Source: Pempheris klunzingeri (taxonomy: Eukaryota; Chordata; Actinopteri; Acropomatiformes; Pempheridae). Taken from it: DNA of 64,000 bases. Both the position numbers and the translations under genes were made by a program. Positions 34,513 to 46,545 of the stretch are shown one piece after another. The stretch covers positions 1,828,001 to 1,892,000 of the forward strand of contig NC_092013.1 in the NCBI RefSeq assembly GCF_042242105.1, read 5' to 3'. The notes under the pieces were generated by a model. That model was not told where the DNA came from. It made no database searches and worked only from the letters and a program-made list of their open reading frames with translations. Position 1 is the first letter of the stretch. Each line of letters begins with the position of its first letter.

Positions 34513-35949
34513 AAGCCCCCAGTCATTCAGGGCAGATACCTGATCCAGAGACTTCACTGTCTTTACATGTGCTGTGAAGTGTGTGTGTGTGTTTCTCTAC
34601 TTTTATTTCTCTGTCTGAAAGTGAGGACATTTTGTCTGCTCCTCACTTTGACAGTTAAGACTTTTGGTTTTAAGGCTAAAGTTAGGATCGGGGTTGTGGT
34701 TGTCATGGTAACAAGGTGAAAGTGAGGTCGTCGGGGTGGCGGATGTGCATGTAGCTCCTTGTGCTTCATATGGAAACATTAGGATGTCCCATCAGCACAG
34801 TGTGTCCCTGACCTTCACCAGGTGTTTCCTCCTGTCAGGAGTCCTCCCTGTCCAGGTCATCTGGGATGTCAAACCTCTCACAAGACAAAGTGGTCTTCCT
34901 CTCCTTTCTCCTTCTTTGTTTTCAAACTGGTGCATTTGTGCCACCAAATTCAAGCTGCCAATTTAACATAAAACTGCAAAAAGCCCTGTTTGTATGTTCA
35001 GGGCTGCTGTAACAACATGGCTGACTCCATAGAATCTCTCTGGAGATAAAGGCAAGCTAAAGAAAACACAATTCTACTACTGGAAACACAGTTCTGAATG
35101 TTGTGTTCCATGTCTGCCAAGAGGTCCCTCTAAAGTCTACAGACTTTACCTTTAAATATTTAGAAATACATTACTGTTATCAAATGGAACAGGTTTATTT
35201 AGTGATTAATGTGAAATCTTTAACATGGTTAATGCTGCTGCATTCTGTCGCCCTCCTCTGCATCTTGAGATGGTCTCAGACTCGTCCAGTGTCCGTGGAA
35301 ATGTTCAGTCTGATGAGGTCAGTTTATGTCTCAGCAGTTGTTCAGCTGCTTTCATTTACTGCTTTATTTAACACGGACCGAGCACCTTAATGTAGACCAC
35401 TGTCAGCCCTTCACAATAAAAGCTGGACAACATGCCAGGACAGTAACAGGAAAGAGACGGCGGTCAGTAACACAGACTGGAGTCACCATGGTGACAACAG
35501 GAGAGAGCTGGTTATTAATTAATCATCATTAATTAATTGTGGAGGGATCGAGTTCCACTCTTGAGCAGCTTTAAGAGCACTTGTTTTATTTTTATACTCT
35601 GATAGTTCGCTGCCGTCGGTGTGTGAATGAGTGAGTGAGTGTGAACGGATGAATGAGGGATAAAAGCTCTTTATAAATGCAGCCAATGAACCAAATATTA
35701 TCCTGCTGCTTGAAGTTCTTGAAGGTCTTAACTGAGCTCAACACAGACATGAAAGAGACATCAAACTGCTGTTGTTCTGCAAATGAATGTGAATATACTG
35801 AAGCTAAAGTGAAATATAAAGTGACTTGATGTTATATTTTGATATTTGTGTTATTGACATCATTTGGGACGAGCCTGTGCTGCTTCTTTTTATGAGTTAA
35901 GGTGCTGAGCCAGTCTGTCAGGTACAGTCACACACTGAACTATACACTC
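34513..35949 (+). other. Receptor 3' UTR and flank
   Basis: AATAAA at 35415-35420 is the first clear poly(A) signal I see after the stop. Single-copy sequence; no other gene recognised. Confidence 0.45.
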
Positions 35950-36094
35950 AGTGTCCAGTTTATTAGGTCGACCGAGCTGAAACTACTGCAGCTCAGACCT
36001 GAACATCATGACCTTCATGAAGGAGGATTTACTGCAGGACTGTTGTATTAGACTGCATTAGTTTGAGCTCAGTGTTCCTAATAAACTGAACACT
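35950..36094. mobile_element. MITE-like element at the block junction
   Basis: About 145 bp with 18-bp terminal inverted repeats AGTGTyCAGTTTATTAGG (35950-35967 and 36077-36094, one mismatch). Its right end meets the first base of array homology at 36095-36096. Confidence 0.6.
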
Positions 36095-37200
36095 TGGCTG
36101 TGACATTTGAGTGGTGGCGCTCTGAAGCTTCATGTGTGTTGATGTTATTAGCTCCTGTGGGCTATCAGGTCATTTCTATACAAACGTCTGAATAAACCAT
36201 GAAAAATGTCAAAATGTGTGTTGTGATTGTCTTCATGTTTCTGTGTTTACCAGTTTAGTAGGATGAGGTGTTCCCTCGTGGGCTGAGAAAACTGTCCACT
36301 TCAGGATAAATAAACTGTCAAACCCTTTTGGATAAGTTGGAAATTGCATCATAGATTGTGAAAAGTTTGTGGTACATTAATCCTCCTTGAGATTTGAAGA
36401 CTTTGAAGACATCCAGTCAGAGTTTTAGAGTCACAAGGAGTCAACACGCACCACAAACCATTCAACACCTAAGATCTCTGCTGCTCCACCCTAAAGACTG
36501 GACGCCCCTGAGGTGGTGTATGGCATCACATGTGACAGCGAGGGAAGTGTCTGCCGGTGAACACCAGGCCTGAACCTCTCACAGCATCCACTGGGAGGAG
36601 GTCAAAGGTCATCGCCAAGGAGTCACTGGACGGCCGGAGAAAGATGAGGGAGGACAATCACATCTGACAGCAGAGACCAACTTTGAACAGAGACAGAGGT
36701 TACCGTGTCCACCTGTACACAACCACCTGTTAGCATGTGATGACAACTAAACTTGATCTGTTGGCTGAAGAAGGCTGCTGGGATGCAGATGAAAGCAGAG
36801 CTGAAACAATTAATCAGTTAGTAACTTGATGCAAAAGAGTCAACAATGACTTTATTTACCCATAAATTGTTCCAGGTCATTTTTAAAGTAAAAACAGCAA
36901 CCATGCTGAGTTCTAGTCCTCAGTTATTGTGATCTGACTCTTTATTGTCTCATGTGATGAACTAAAGAAACAAACAACTAAACAAGCAATTCATTAACAT
37001 CACCCTGGACTTTTTTCAGCAGTGATGGACATGTTTTCAGGATGTAGTCATAGCCACAATAACACACATGCTGTTAAGAAAATGAGGATGCTGTCTTGGG
37101 CCATCCCTCTGTTTGTAGAGAAGCTCAGAATATAACAACACAGCAATCAGGGCATGTGGAGGGGGCAAGAGGAAACAGCTGACTATTCTCTGGAAAATGT
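36095..37200 (-). repeat. 3' flank of ZF5 (array sequence)
   Basis: Homologous to 2853-5574 behind ZF1, minus the 1.6-kb LTR-like element. It holds the minus-strand AATAAA at 36941-36946. No gene. Confidence 0.6.
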
Positions 37201-38154
37201 TCATAACAATGAAGTGTGAGTGTTTTGGTGGGATCTAAGGCCACTCTGCGAAGCAAAAGTGCTCCCACATTGTTCACACCAGAACGGTTTCTCTCCAGTG
37301 TGAATGCGCTGATGGATCCTTAAATTAGTTGAATGAGCGAAAGCTTTCCCACACTGGTCACAGCTATACGGTTTCTCTCCAGTGTGAATACGTCGATGTC
37401 TCATTAACTCAGTTGATCGAAAGAAAGTTTTCCCACACTGGTCACAGCCATACGGTTTCTCTCCAGTGTGAATGCGTTGATGGATCCTTAAGGTAGCAGA
37501 TTGACTGAAAGTTTTTCCACATTGGTCACACCAGAATGGTTTCTCTCCAGTGTGAATGCGTTGATGGCTCCTTGAGATAGCTGATTCAGTGAAAGTTTTC
37601 CCACACTGGTCACAGCTATAAGGTTTCTCTCCAGTGTGAATGCGCTGATGGATCCTTAAATTAGTTGAATGAGCGAAAGCTTTCCCACACTGGTCACAGC
37701 TATATGGTTTCTCTCCAGTGTGAATGCGTTGATGGCTCCTTAAAGTGGTTGATCGACTGAAAGTTTTCCCACATTGGTCACAGCTATACGGTTTCTCTCC
37801 AGTGTGAATGCGCTGATGGATCCTTAAATTAGTTGACTGAGCGAAAGCTTTCCCACACTGGTCACAGCTATATGGTTTCTCTCCAGTGTGAATGCGTTGA
37901 TGGCTCCTTAAATTGGTTGATCGACTGAAAGTTTTCCCACATTGGTCACAGCTATACGGTTTCTCTCCAGTGTGAATGCGCTGATGTCTCCTTAAGCTAG
38001 CTGACTGACTGAAAGTTTTCCCACACTGGTCACAGCTGTGCAGTTTCTCTCCCAAATGAAGTCTCTGATGAACCTTTAAATCATTTCGTGTTGTGAAGGA
38101 TTTGTCACAGTGCTGACAGCGGTGACAAGTGGGTCCATCTCTTCCTCTGCGTTT
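37201..38154 (-). CDS. ZF5 finger exon, C2H2 zinc-finger protein (11 fingers)
   Basis: The spliced product is about 339 aa with exon 1 at 39421-39486. After the acceptor at 38155 come KRRGRDG, the CQHC finger and ten fingers with contact residues QASR, RTNS, QTNI, RTTS, HTNI, EAIS, QATI, RTER, HTNI and SSGS. In canonical finger 6 the conserved helix Leu is Ser (ESAISRSH), which should weaken that module. The last finger has GSTF in place of GKTF, as in ZF3 and ZF6. Head-to-head with ZF6. Confidence 0.85.
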   Translation of the reverse strand, partial: KRRGRDGPTCHRCQHCDKSFTTRNDLKVHQRLHLGEKLHSCDQCGKTFSQSASLRRHQRIHTGEKPYSCDQCGKTFSRSTNLRSHQRIHTGEKPYSCDQCGKAFAQSTNLRIHQRIHTGEKPYSCDQCGKTFSRSTTLRSHQRIHTGEKPYSCDQCGKAFAHSTNLRIHQRIHTGEKPYSCDQCGKTFTESAISRSHQRIHTGEKPFWCDQCGKTFSQSATLRIHQRIHTGEKPYGCDQCGKTFFRSTELMRHRRIHTGEKPYSCDQCGKAFAHSTNLRIHQRIHTGEKPFWCEQCGSTFASQSGLRSHQNTHTSLL

Positions 38155-39420
38155 CTATAGCAACAGACACACAACAAAGAGAGAGTAAATGAGACGTCAT
38201 GGTGGAACGAGCTATCTAGAACCATGAATCACATTTGGTGCATGTCTATGCAACATAACCCAGAGTCCAGGCTGACTAATGCAGTACCAGCTGTGACAAC
38301 CAACTGCAGGAGCCTGGGGAGGCACAGACCTCTACAGACATTCACAGCCCCCCACCAATCTCCATTATCTAGTTGCATTTTAGGAAATATAAGATTGAAG
38401 GGTGATCTGATCAATCCCTCTGACTTTCTGTGGTCTCAACATTTACTTTCAAGTATTTAGACTTGATGTGTAGTGCACAGCTATAACCTACTACTTTCTA
38501 GTTCCTTATACCTGTTGCATTTCATTCATGTTTATTTTATATTTCATTGTGTCAGCTTGAAACCATAAAACCATGTAGTGTAGTCGAACAGGACTGTGGA
38601 TGGTGAATCAAATCCCAAACAATCCATGAACCAATGAATGACATGTCTCGATTGCACTTCATTGTATTGACCACTAGGTGTGCTACTGAGCTCTGTGTCA
38701 TTGAAGCCTCGAGGAATGAACCATTTTTTTAACCAAGTGTCGTTGGTGTTGGCCATCACTGACTATGGGCCAGTTTTAGTTCCTAACAGTCGGATCAATG
38801 GTCTCTATGAAGGCCAATCAGAATAGATGATCACATGACGCACAATAGATCCGCTTTGATTGACGGCTCACTGACAGTTTAGTGTCCATGTCGGCGACAA
38901 AGAGACAGTGAGCAGATGTTTGTTTGTAGCCTCTTGGGGGCAAAAGCATCAGGGCTGAATCCCTCTGACTTTCTGTGGTCTGAAAGTCACTTTGAGGATT
39001 TCTCAACATTCACTTTCAACTTGTATTTCACAAACATCACTTCCACTCTGCTGTGTCCAGTCTCTCCAGTCTGGAGCCGCTCTGGGACGCCTCCCCTTTG
39101 ATTTGCGCACATTGGAATGAACTTTTGGAGTTCTTCTATCGGACAAACAGGCGGCAGCACATTTTCTTTGGCGCCAGCTTCACTTGTGATCTCAAAATGT
39201 TGGTCAGTACGTTTCATTTGTAAAAGGAAGTAAAAGAGCGCTAAAAGGAGTAAAAAGTGTTCTTTGAGTGAGGACATTTGTTGTTCTATTGTTGCTGAGT
39301 TCACTCGCTCACAGAGAAAATGCAGAAATCCATCAAGACAAAGAAAAGAGACGAAAGCCACGCGGACCCCTGAGCCTGTTCCTCGTGTCTTGGTCTCGTG
39401 CTGAAGTCATGAACACTGAC
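38155..39420 (-). other. ZF5 intron, L type (1266 bp)
   Basis: Same length as the ZF4 intron. It holds the intronic open frame at 38987-39361 (minus strand). No mobile insertion. Confidence 0.7.
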
Positions 39421-39486
39421 CTGAACATCGGTGCTATCAGAGGACGAGCCTGTTTGTCTTCTGAGCTCCGGCTTCTGCTTCTCCAT
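39421..39486 (-). CDS. ZF5 exon 1 (22 codons)
   Basis: ATG at 39484-39486, frame MEKQKPELRR...STDVQ, GTCAGT donor. Joins in phase 0 to 38154. Confidence 0.72.
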
Positions 39487-39771
39487 CGTCCCGCAGGTCT
39501 CCGTGGTTCCTGCTGGACCGTGTAGTCCTGCTCTGACTCTGGACTCTGTCCTCGGAGACTCTCCGGGCTCAGACGAAGCAGCACCGCTGGATCTCGCGGA
39601 GCCTTTGTAGTCTCGCGATGTCACGTCGTCTCGCGGGCTCTTATTGGCTCGTTTGGAGTGAGCTGCCCTTTCTCTAAGTCCCGCCCCTTAGTTACTGTTG
39701 CTAAGGCCGCTTTGAATCAGTGGCTCCTTGATTTCAGGCAGAAGATGAAGTTTAGTTTGGTGGTTTTCCTC
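39487..39771 (-). promoter_or_regulatory. ZF5 promoter region
   Basis: ATTGG box at 39643-39647, GC box CCCGCCCC at 39680-39687, TCTCGCGA near 39611-39618. Array homology ends at about 39767 against the axis LTR. Confidence 0.5.
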
Positions 39772-40481
39772 TGTAACTGCCTCTCATTATTAGTTATGTC
39801 ATTTCTTCATTCTAACTGCGTTCATATTGTTGTTAATGAGGCGGAACTATTTATCGTTAATAGAGTGTTCCACACGTCATGTTTTACGGACGGACTGCAA
39901 TACGGAAATGAAAACTGAGCGCGAAAGGAATGAATGAAGCGGCAGACTTCAGGCTAAGATTCTAAAGTTTATCTTGCACAACTAAAGAAAGAGGAAGAGA
40001 AGAGCAGTCTAATACGAGCCCCTCTTTGTTACAAGCAGCCTACGAGGTACGTTTACATTTATGTTCATATTATTATTAAAGTAAAGACGTGTAAATGACA
40101 TGCAAATAGCACTCGTATTGTTATGGTAATTAGCCTGCTAATGATATGTGGACGTGCTGTGCTTCACTTCAGATGTATGAGTTAAGCAGTCTACTGTATG
40201 TTTGACATGTTATTGATGCCTCACATTGACAAGGAGTCTGTAAACGTTAATTGCTGTTTCAGATGTGAAAGGTATGCTGCATGTTGCATAAGCTCTACAT
40301 GCTATTAGGCTAGCAATGGAAGCTAAATTCTTAAGATGGACAAACATGTGATTTAATTTTGTGTATTCTTTATTTTTATTTTGTCTTTAACCCAGTTCTC
40401 ACGGGTTGGCCTGGAAGCAGAATAAACCCTGTTTTTTTAATCGAGATCTCGCGACTCATGTTGTTACTGGAGGGAGCTACA
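39772..40481 (+). mobile_element. Probable solo LTR at the inversion axis
   Basis: A 710-bp unique segment starts TGTAAC and ends GCTACA. An AATAAA lies near its right end (about 40421), followed by a T-run, as expected for an LTR read on the plus strand. It lies exactly between the two inverted promoter arms. The flanks CCTC and CCAC match at three of four bases, so a target duplication is doubtful. Confidence 0.4.
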
Positions 40482-40597
40482 CCACCAAACTAAACTTCAT
40501 CTTCTGCCTGAAATCAAGGAGCCACTGATTCAAAGCGGCCTGAGCAACAGTAACTAAGGGGCGGGACTTAGAGAAAGGGCAGCTCACTCCAAACGAG
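40482..40597 (+). promoter_or_regulatory. Distal part of ZF6 promoter, cut off by an LTR
   Basis: Array promoter sequence in plus orientation with the GC box GGGGCGGG at 40558-40565. An LTR at 40598-40991 separates it from the CCAAT box and exon 1. Confidence 0.45.
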
Positions 40598-40991
40598 TGT
40601 CGTGGAAATTTTTGAAAGATAAAGTCTGTTGCATGGAGTTCTTGTGCGCATTTATTTTTGAAAAAGGAACAGCTGTTACAGAGACAGTCCCGCAGTCTAA
40701 CAGTTCTGCAACAGAGTTCCCTGAGTCTGTATCTCTGTTGCTTTTTATGAGGTGGGGACCTGTAGGCTTGGGGGTTTGGCCTGTAGACCCTGGGATATGC
40801 AAAAGAATACACATCCTGTTGATCAGACGTTATTTCAACACCTCCTTTGTTCCCATACCTGGCCGGGATGCGTCCTGACAGACCAAATGTTTTAACACCT
40901 CTTTCTTCTGCGGTCTGGTCGGGACACACCCTGGTGGATCAAACTGTGAATTTACATTTCTTTGTCTTCTGACATGCAAATTCCCATCACA
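40598..40991 (-). mobile_element. Solo LTR in the ZF6 promoter
   Basis: 394 bp with TGTCGTGG...CATCACA ends (TG...CA) and a 4-bp target duplication CGAG (40594-40597, 40992-40995). On the minus strand it shows a CATAAAAAG TATA-like box and an AATAAA near 40650, the usual LTR order. The sisters lack it at this point. Confidence 0.7.
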
Positions 40992-41147
40992 CGAGCCAAT
41001 AAGAGCCCGCGAGACGACGTGACATCGCGAGAACAAGCGAGACCCAGCGGTGCTTCTTCGTCTGAGCCCGGAGAGTCTCCGAGGACAGAGTCCAGAGTCA
41101 GAGCAGGACTACACGGTCCAGCAGGAACCACGGAGACCTGCGGGACG
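40992..41147 (+). promoter_or_regulatory. Proximal ZF6 promoter and 5' leader
   Basis: CCAAT box at 40996-41000 and TCGCGAGA near 41026-41033, then the GC-rich leader to the ATG at 41148. Confidence 0.45.
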
Positions 41148-41213
41148 ATGGAGAAGCAGAAGCCGGAGCTCAGAAGACAAACAGGCTCGTCCTCTGATAG
41201 CACCGATGTTCAG
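41148..41213 (+). CDS. ZF6 exon 1 (22 codons)
   Basis: ATG at 41148-41150, frame MEKQKPELRR...STDVQ, donor GTCAGT at 41214. Joins in phase 0 to 42586. Confidence 0.72.
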
Positions 41214-42585
41214 GTCAGTGTTCATGACTTCAGCACGAGACCAAGACACGAGGAACAGGCTCAGGGGTCCGCGTGGCTTTCGTCTCTTTTCTTTGTCTTG
41301 ATGGATTTCTGCATTTTCTCTGTGAGCGAGTGAACTCAGCAACAATAGAACAACAAATGTCCTCAGTCAAAGAACACTTTTTACTCCTTTTAGCGCTCTT
41401 TTACTTCCTTTTACAAATGAAACGTACTGACCAACATTTTGAGATCACAAGTGAAGCTGGCGCCAAAGAAAATGTGCTGCCGCCTGTTTGTCCGATAGAA
41501 GAACTCCAAAAGTTCATTCCAATGTGCGCAAATCAAAGGGGAGGCGTCCCAGAGCGGCTCCAGACTGGAGAGACTGGACACAGCAGAGTGGAAGTGATGT
41601 TTGTGAAATACAAGTTGAAAGTGAATGTTGAGAAATCCTCAAAGTGACTTTCAGACCACAGAAAGTCAGAGGGATTCAGCCCTGATGCTTTTGCCCCCAA
41701 GAGGCTACAAACAAACATCTGCTCACTGTCTCTTTGTCGCCGACATGGACACTAAACTGTCAGTGAGCCGTCAATCAAAGCGGATCTATTGTGCGTCATG
41801 TGATCATCTATTCTGATTGGCCTTCATAGAGACCATTGATCCGACTGTTAGGAACTAAAACTGGCCCATAGTTAGTGATGGCCAACACCAACGACACTTG
41901 GTTAAAAAAATGGTTCATTCCTCGAGGCTTCAATGACACAGAGCTCAGTAGCACACCTAGTGGTCAATACAATGAAGTGCAATCGAGACATGTCATTCAT
42001 TGGTTCATGGATTGTTTGGGATTTGATTCACCATCCACAGTCCTGTTCGACTACACTACATGGTTTTATGGTTTCAAGCTGACACAATGAAATATAAAAT
42101 AAACATGAATGAAATGCAACAGGTATAAGGAACTAGAAAGTAGTAGGTTATAGCTGTGCACTACACATCAAGTCTAAATACTTGAAAGTAAATGTTGAGA
42201 CCACAGAAAGTCAGAGGGATTGATCAGATCACCCTTCAATCTTATATTTCCTAAAATGCAACTAGATAATGGAGATTGGTGGGGGGCTGTGATGTCATGT
42301 GATCATCTATTCTGATTGGCCTTCATAGAGACCATTGATCCGACTGTTAGGAACTAAAACTGGCCCATAATGATTGAGGACCAATTGATCAGAACATCCT
42401 TTCTGTAGAGGTCTGTGCCTCCCCAGGCTCCTGCAGTTGGTTGTCACAGCTGGTACTGCATTAGTCAGCCTGGACTCTGGGTTATGTTGCATAGACATGC
42501 ACCAAATGTGATTCATGGTTCTAGATAGCTCGTTCCACCATGACGTCTCATTTACTCTCTCTTTGTTGTGTGTCTGTTGCTATAG
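41214..42585 (+). other. ZF6 intron, L/S chimera (1372 bp)
   Basis: The intron runs as L type up to about 42291. It then jumps back to S-type sequence ('gtcatgtgatcatctattctg'), so about 75 bp found at 41798-41870 appear a second time at 42295-42368. It ends with the S-type stretch before the acceptor. It holds the intronic open frame at 41273-41647. Confidence 0.65.
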
Positions 42586-43539
42586 AAACGCAGAGGAAGA
42601 GATGGACCCACTTGTCACCGCTGTCAGCACTGTGACAAATCCTTCACAACACGGAATGATTTAAAGGTTCATCAGAGACTTCATTTGGGAGAGAAACTGC
42701 ACAGCTGTGACCAGTGTGGGAAAACTTTCACTCAATCAACTAATTTAAGGATCCATCAACGCATTCACACTGGAGAGAAACCATATAGCTGTGACCAGTG
42801 TGGGAAAGCTTTCGCTCAGTCAACTAATTTAAGGATCCATCAACGCATTCACACTGGAGAGAAACCATATAGCTGTGACCAGTGTGAGAAAACTTTCACT
42901 GCATCAGATAGCTTAAGGAGCCATCAACGCATTCACACTGGAGAGAAACCGTATGGCTGTGACCAGTGTGGGAAAACTTTCATTCGATCAACTGAGTTAA
43001 TGAGACATCGACGTATTCACACTGGAGAGAAACCGTATAGCTGTGACCAATGTGGGAAAACTTTCAGTCAATCAACCAATTTAAGGAGCCATCAACGCAT
43101 TCACACTGGAGAGAAACCGTATGGCTGTGACCAGTGTGGGAAAACTTTCTTTCGATCAACTGAGTTAATGAGACATCGACGTATTCACACTGGAGAGAAA
43201 CCGTATAGCTGTGACCAGTGTGGGAAAACTTTCACTGAATCAACTAGCTTAAGGAGCCATCAACGCATTCACACGGGAGAGAAACCGTTCTGGTGTGACC
43301 AATGTGGGAAAGCTTTCACTGCACCAGCTAGCTTAAGGAGCCATCAGCGCATTCACACTGGAGAGAAACCGTATAGCTGTGACCAATGTGGGAAAACTTT
43401 CACTCAATCAAATAGCTTAAGGAGCCATCAACGCATTCACACTGGAGAGAAACCGTTCTGGTGTGACCAATGTGGGAGCACCTTTGCTTCGCAGAGTGGC
43501 CTTAGATCCCACCAAAACACTCACACTGTATTGTTTTGA
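42586..43539 (+). CDS. ZF6 finger exon, C2H2 zinc-finger protein (11 fingers)
   Basis: The spliced product is about 339 aa with exon 1 at 41148-41213. It opens after TTGCTATAG with KRRGRDG and the CQHC finger. Ten fingers follow with contact residues QTNI, QTNI, ADSS, RTER, QTNS, RTER, ETSS, AASS, QNSS and SSGS. The order and the HTVLF ending match ZF3 closely, but here the last finger keeps both Cys ligands. AATAAA at 43794-43799 marks the likely 3' end. Confidence 0.85.
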   Translation, partial: KRRGRDGPTCHRCQHCDKSFTTRNDLKVHQRLHLGEKLHSCDQCGKTFTQSTNLRIHQRIHTGEKPYSCDQCGKAFAQSTNLRIHQRIHTGEKPYSCDQCEKTFTASDSLRSHQRIHTGEKPYGCDQCGKTFIRSTELMRHRRIHTGEKPYSCDQCGKTFSQSTNLRSHQRIHTGEKPYGCDQCGKTFFRSTELMRHRRIHTGEKPYSCDQCGKTFTESTSLRSHQRIHTGEKPFWCDQCGKAFTAPASLRSHQRIHTGEKPYSCDQCGKTFTQSNSLRSHQRIHTGEKPFWCDQCGSTFASQSGLRSHQNTHTVLF

Positions 43540-46070
43540 ACATTTTCCAGAGAATAGTCAGCTGTTTCCTCTTGCCCCCTCCTCATGCCCTGATTGCTGT
43601 GTTGTTATATTCTGAGCTTCTCTACAAACAGAGGGATGGCCCAAGACAGCATCCTCATTTTCTTAACAGCATGTGTGTTATTGTGGCTATGACTACATCC
43701 TGAAAACATGTCCATCACTGCTGAAAAAAGTCCAGAGGGATGTTAATGAATTGCTTGTTTAGTTGTTTGTTTCTTTAGTTCATCACATGAGACAATAAAG
43801 AGTCAGATCTTAATAACTGAGGACTGGAACTCAGCATGGTTGCTGTTTTTACTTTAAAAATGACCTGGAACAATTTATGGGTAAATAAAGTCATTGTTGC
43901 CTCTTTTGCATCAAGTTACTAACTGATTAATTGTTTCGGCTCTGCTTTCATCTGTATCCCAGCAGCCTTCTTCAGACAACAGATCAAGTTTAGTTGTCAT
44001 CACATGTTAACAGGTGGTTGGGCCTCAGGAGGATTAATGTACCACAAACTATTCAGAAGCTATGAGGCATTTTCCAGCTCATTCATTTCACTGTTTATTT
44101 ATCCTGGAATGGACAGTTTTCTCAGCCCACGAGGGAACACCTCATCCTACTAAACTGGTAAACACAGAAACATGAAGACAATCACAACACACATTTTTGA
44201 CATTTTTTCAGACGTTTGTATAGAAATGACCTGATAGCCCACAGGAGCTAATAACATAAACATACATGAAGCTTCAGAGCGCCACCACTCAAATGTCACA
44301 GCCAGAGAATCCTTCAACTAGCTATTAAGGTGGTAATTTTGGTTTTAGATATTAAGTTAATTATTAATCCTGATAAATAAGTATTTTATGAAACTGAATC
44401 AGTTAAATTGTCTCTTTGTCCTCAGCTATCGAGGTGGTTACCCCAATCAGGGTGGACTTTGCACTACTTATTTTTTTATAATTGGGGATTATTTCCCAAT
44501 TATCTCCAAATTGCTCCAGAAATGGTCCAAACCCCAACATTTATTGGTGCCCCAGAGTTCTGAGCACAACACTTTGGCTCCATTGTGTGAGGCAAGGTAC
44601 TATTTACAACATTAGTTAAATGTGATGCTCACATGATAAATAACATTTGGGGAATAATCTCCTCGCTGTGACAGTGGCAGGTATTAAAAGTACTTGAGAC
44701 AAAAATGAGTAGAGGGTTTCTGCATACATTCAGAAACAGCAGTGAAATCATTCTCTTGGCTGTAAGAATCAGGCATCATGTTGGTTTAATCTGAACTGAC
44801 GCTAACATGTCTGTGATTATATTTCTGTCACGTCACGTCCTTTCTGCCTTATATTGTGTTGTTGAAAGGATCCTGGACAGATAAACCTTTCTTTATAGTA
44901 CTTACAGTAATATTAGTATTAATATTAGAAGACTCCCACTGTTAAACAGATATTTAGGATTAGAAAAAACTGAGTTAGTTTCTCTGATCAGAGTCGACAA
45001 GAAGAAGCAGCTGGACAGTCTGCATCAGAGAACTGGGGAGAGAGAGAGACAATACATGGTGGTTCATATTCAGTGTGACAGACAGTTTAACCAAAGAATC
45101 ACTGTTTAGATTCAGTTTCCAAAAGACTGAGGGGTCTTTAATATTTAGATAAAAGATAAAATAAACATGTTAAATCTGTTTTATTCTCACAGAATGAACT
45201 GTAACATTTCAGCAATAACACTGAAGTATTCAAACCAAATCCTCCATGTTTTTATGCTCACATTACTCCATCAAGTGGAAACATCTTTGTGTCCTGAGCA
45301 TCACTGTGGACTCACTACCCCAAAGCCAGCAGAAGGTCTGTGTGTGGTAAAGCAGAAAAATGATCACAGACACGTGTCAGTTCAGATGAAACCAATATGA
45401 TGCTTGATTCTTACAGCCAAGACAATGATTCTGCTGCTGCTTTTTAATTCATGGACCCAAACCCTCCAAACGTTTAGAGGCCTCAGTGAAGAGACCCTCC
45501 CCAACTGTTATTGATCTATTATATGAGCTTCACATTTAGCTGTTGATTTCACCTTCATCATTTCTACTGCATGAACAGTGACTCAGGACGTTTGAAGCCA
45601 ACACTCACTAAACACTTGCTGACGTTTTCTTCAGTGGGTTTGTGTTTGCATCTCTTTGGGCCGGTCATTAAAGCAGCCCAAGAGCCCACTGATTTACACA
45701 TATTCAGCTCTCTCCCTCCTTTTCAAGCTGGTCGCCTGAAGAGAGGTGAGAATGTGGCCTTTTTAAGCAGCTGATACCCATTTGTATGGAGTGTGGTTTT
45801 GTGTGGAGGAGACAAAGACATCAAGGTGTTCAGGGCCCTTACACTCAGTGTGATAATCCAGCCTGTGGGGGCCGGGAGACCTTTTAGGACGACGACACAC
45901 CTATGGCTCATTAGCAGATGTCTGTGAACAAACTGTTTCACCATTTAAACAGTGACCAGTAGAGGCCGACTGCTTTGAGGCCCAGGGAGAAAGTCCCAGA
46001 CTGTCTTTAACAATCTGACACATTCAGGAGTTGTTGAGTTTGGAGAAACTTGATGGAGGGAAACCACCAA
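43540..46070. repeat. Array spacer between ZF6 and ZF7 (type B)
   Basis: The inverted counterpart of 11798-14337. It holds the ZF6 3' UTR with the poly(A) signal, the AT-rich repeat segment (about 44280-44560) and the shared upstream sequence. A 67-codon frame at 45571-45774 ends next to a GTGAGA donor-like site. It is repeated in all spacers and I do not call it a gene. Confidence 0.6.
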
Positions 46071-46336
46071 ACTAAACTTCATCTTCTGCCTGAAATCAAG
46101 GAGCCACTGATTCAAAGCGGCCCTAGCAACAGTAACTAAGGGGCGGGACTTAGAGAAAGGGCAGCTCACTCCAAACGAGCCAATAAGAGCCCGCGAGACG
46201 ACATCGCGAGAACACGAAAAGCTCCGCGAGATCCAGCGGTGCTGCTTCGTCTGAGCCCGGAGAGTCTCCGAGGACAGAGTCCAGAGTCACAGCAGGACTA
46301 CACGGTCCAGCAGGAACCACGGAGACCTGCGGGACG
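46071..46336 (+). promoter_or_regulatory. ZF7 promoter region
   Basis: GC box GGGGCGGG at 46140-46147, CCAAT at 46180-46184 and TCGCGAGA near 46204-46211. Five bases before the last motif are missing compared with the sisters ('gacgacatcgcg'). Confidence 0.5.
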
Positions 46337-46402
46337 ATGGAGAAGCAGAAGCCGGAGCTCAGAAGACAAACAGGCTCGTCCTCTGATAGCACCGATGTTC
46401 AG
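46337..46402 (+). CDS. ZF7 exon 1 (22 codons)
   Basis: ATG at 46337-46339, frame MEKQKPELRR...STDVQ, donor GTCAGT at 46403. Joins in phase 0 to 48199. Confidence 0.72.
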
Positions 46403-46545
46403 GTCAGTGTTCATGACTTCAGCACGAGACCAAGACACGAGGAACAGGCTCAGGGGTCCGCGTGGCTTTCGTCTCTTTTCTTTGTCTTGATGGATTTCTG
46501 CATTTTCTCTGTGAGCGAGTGAACTCAGCAACAATAGAACAACAA

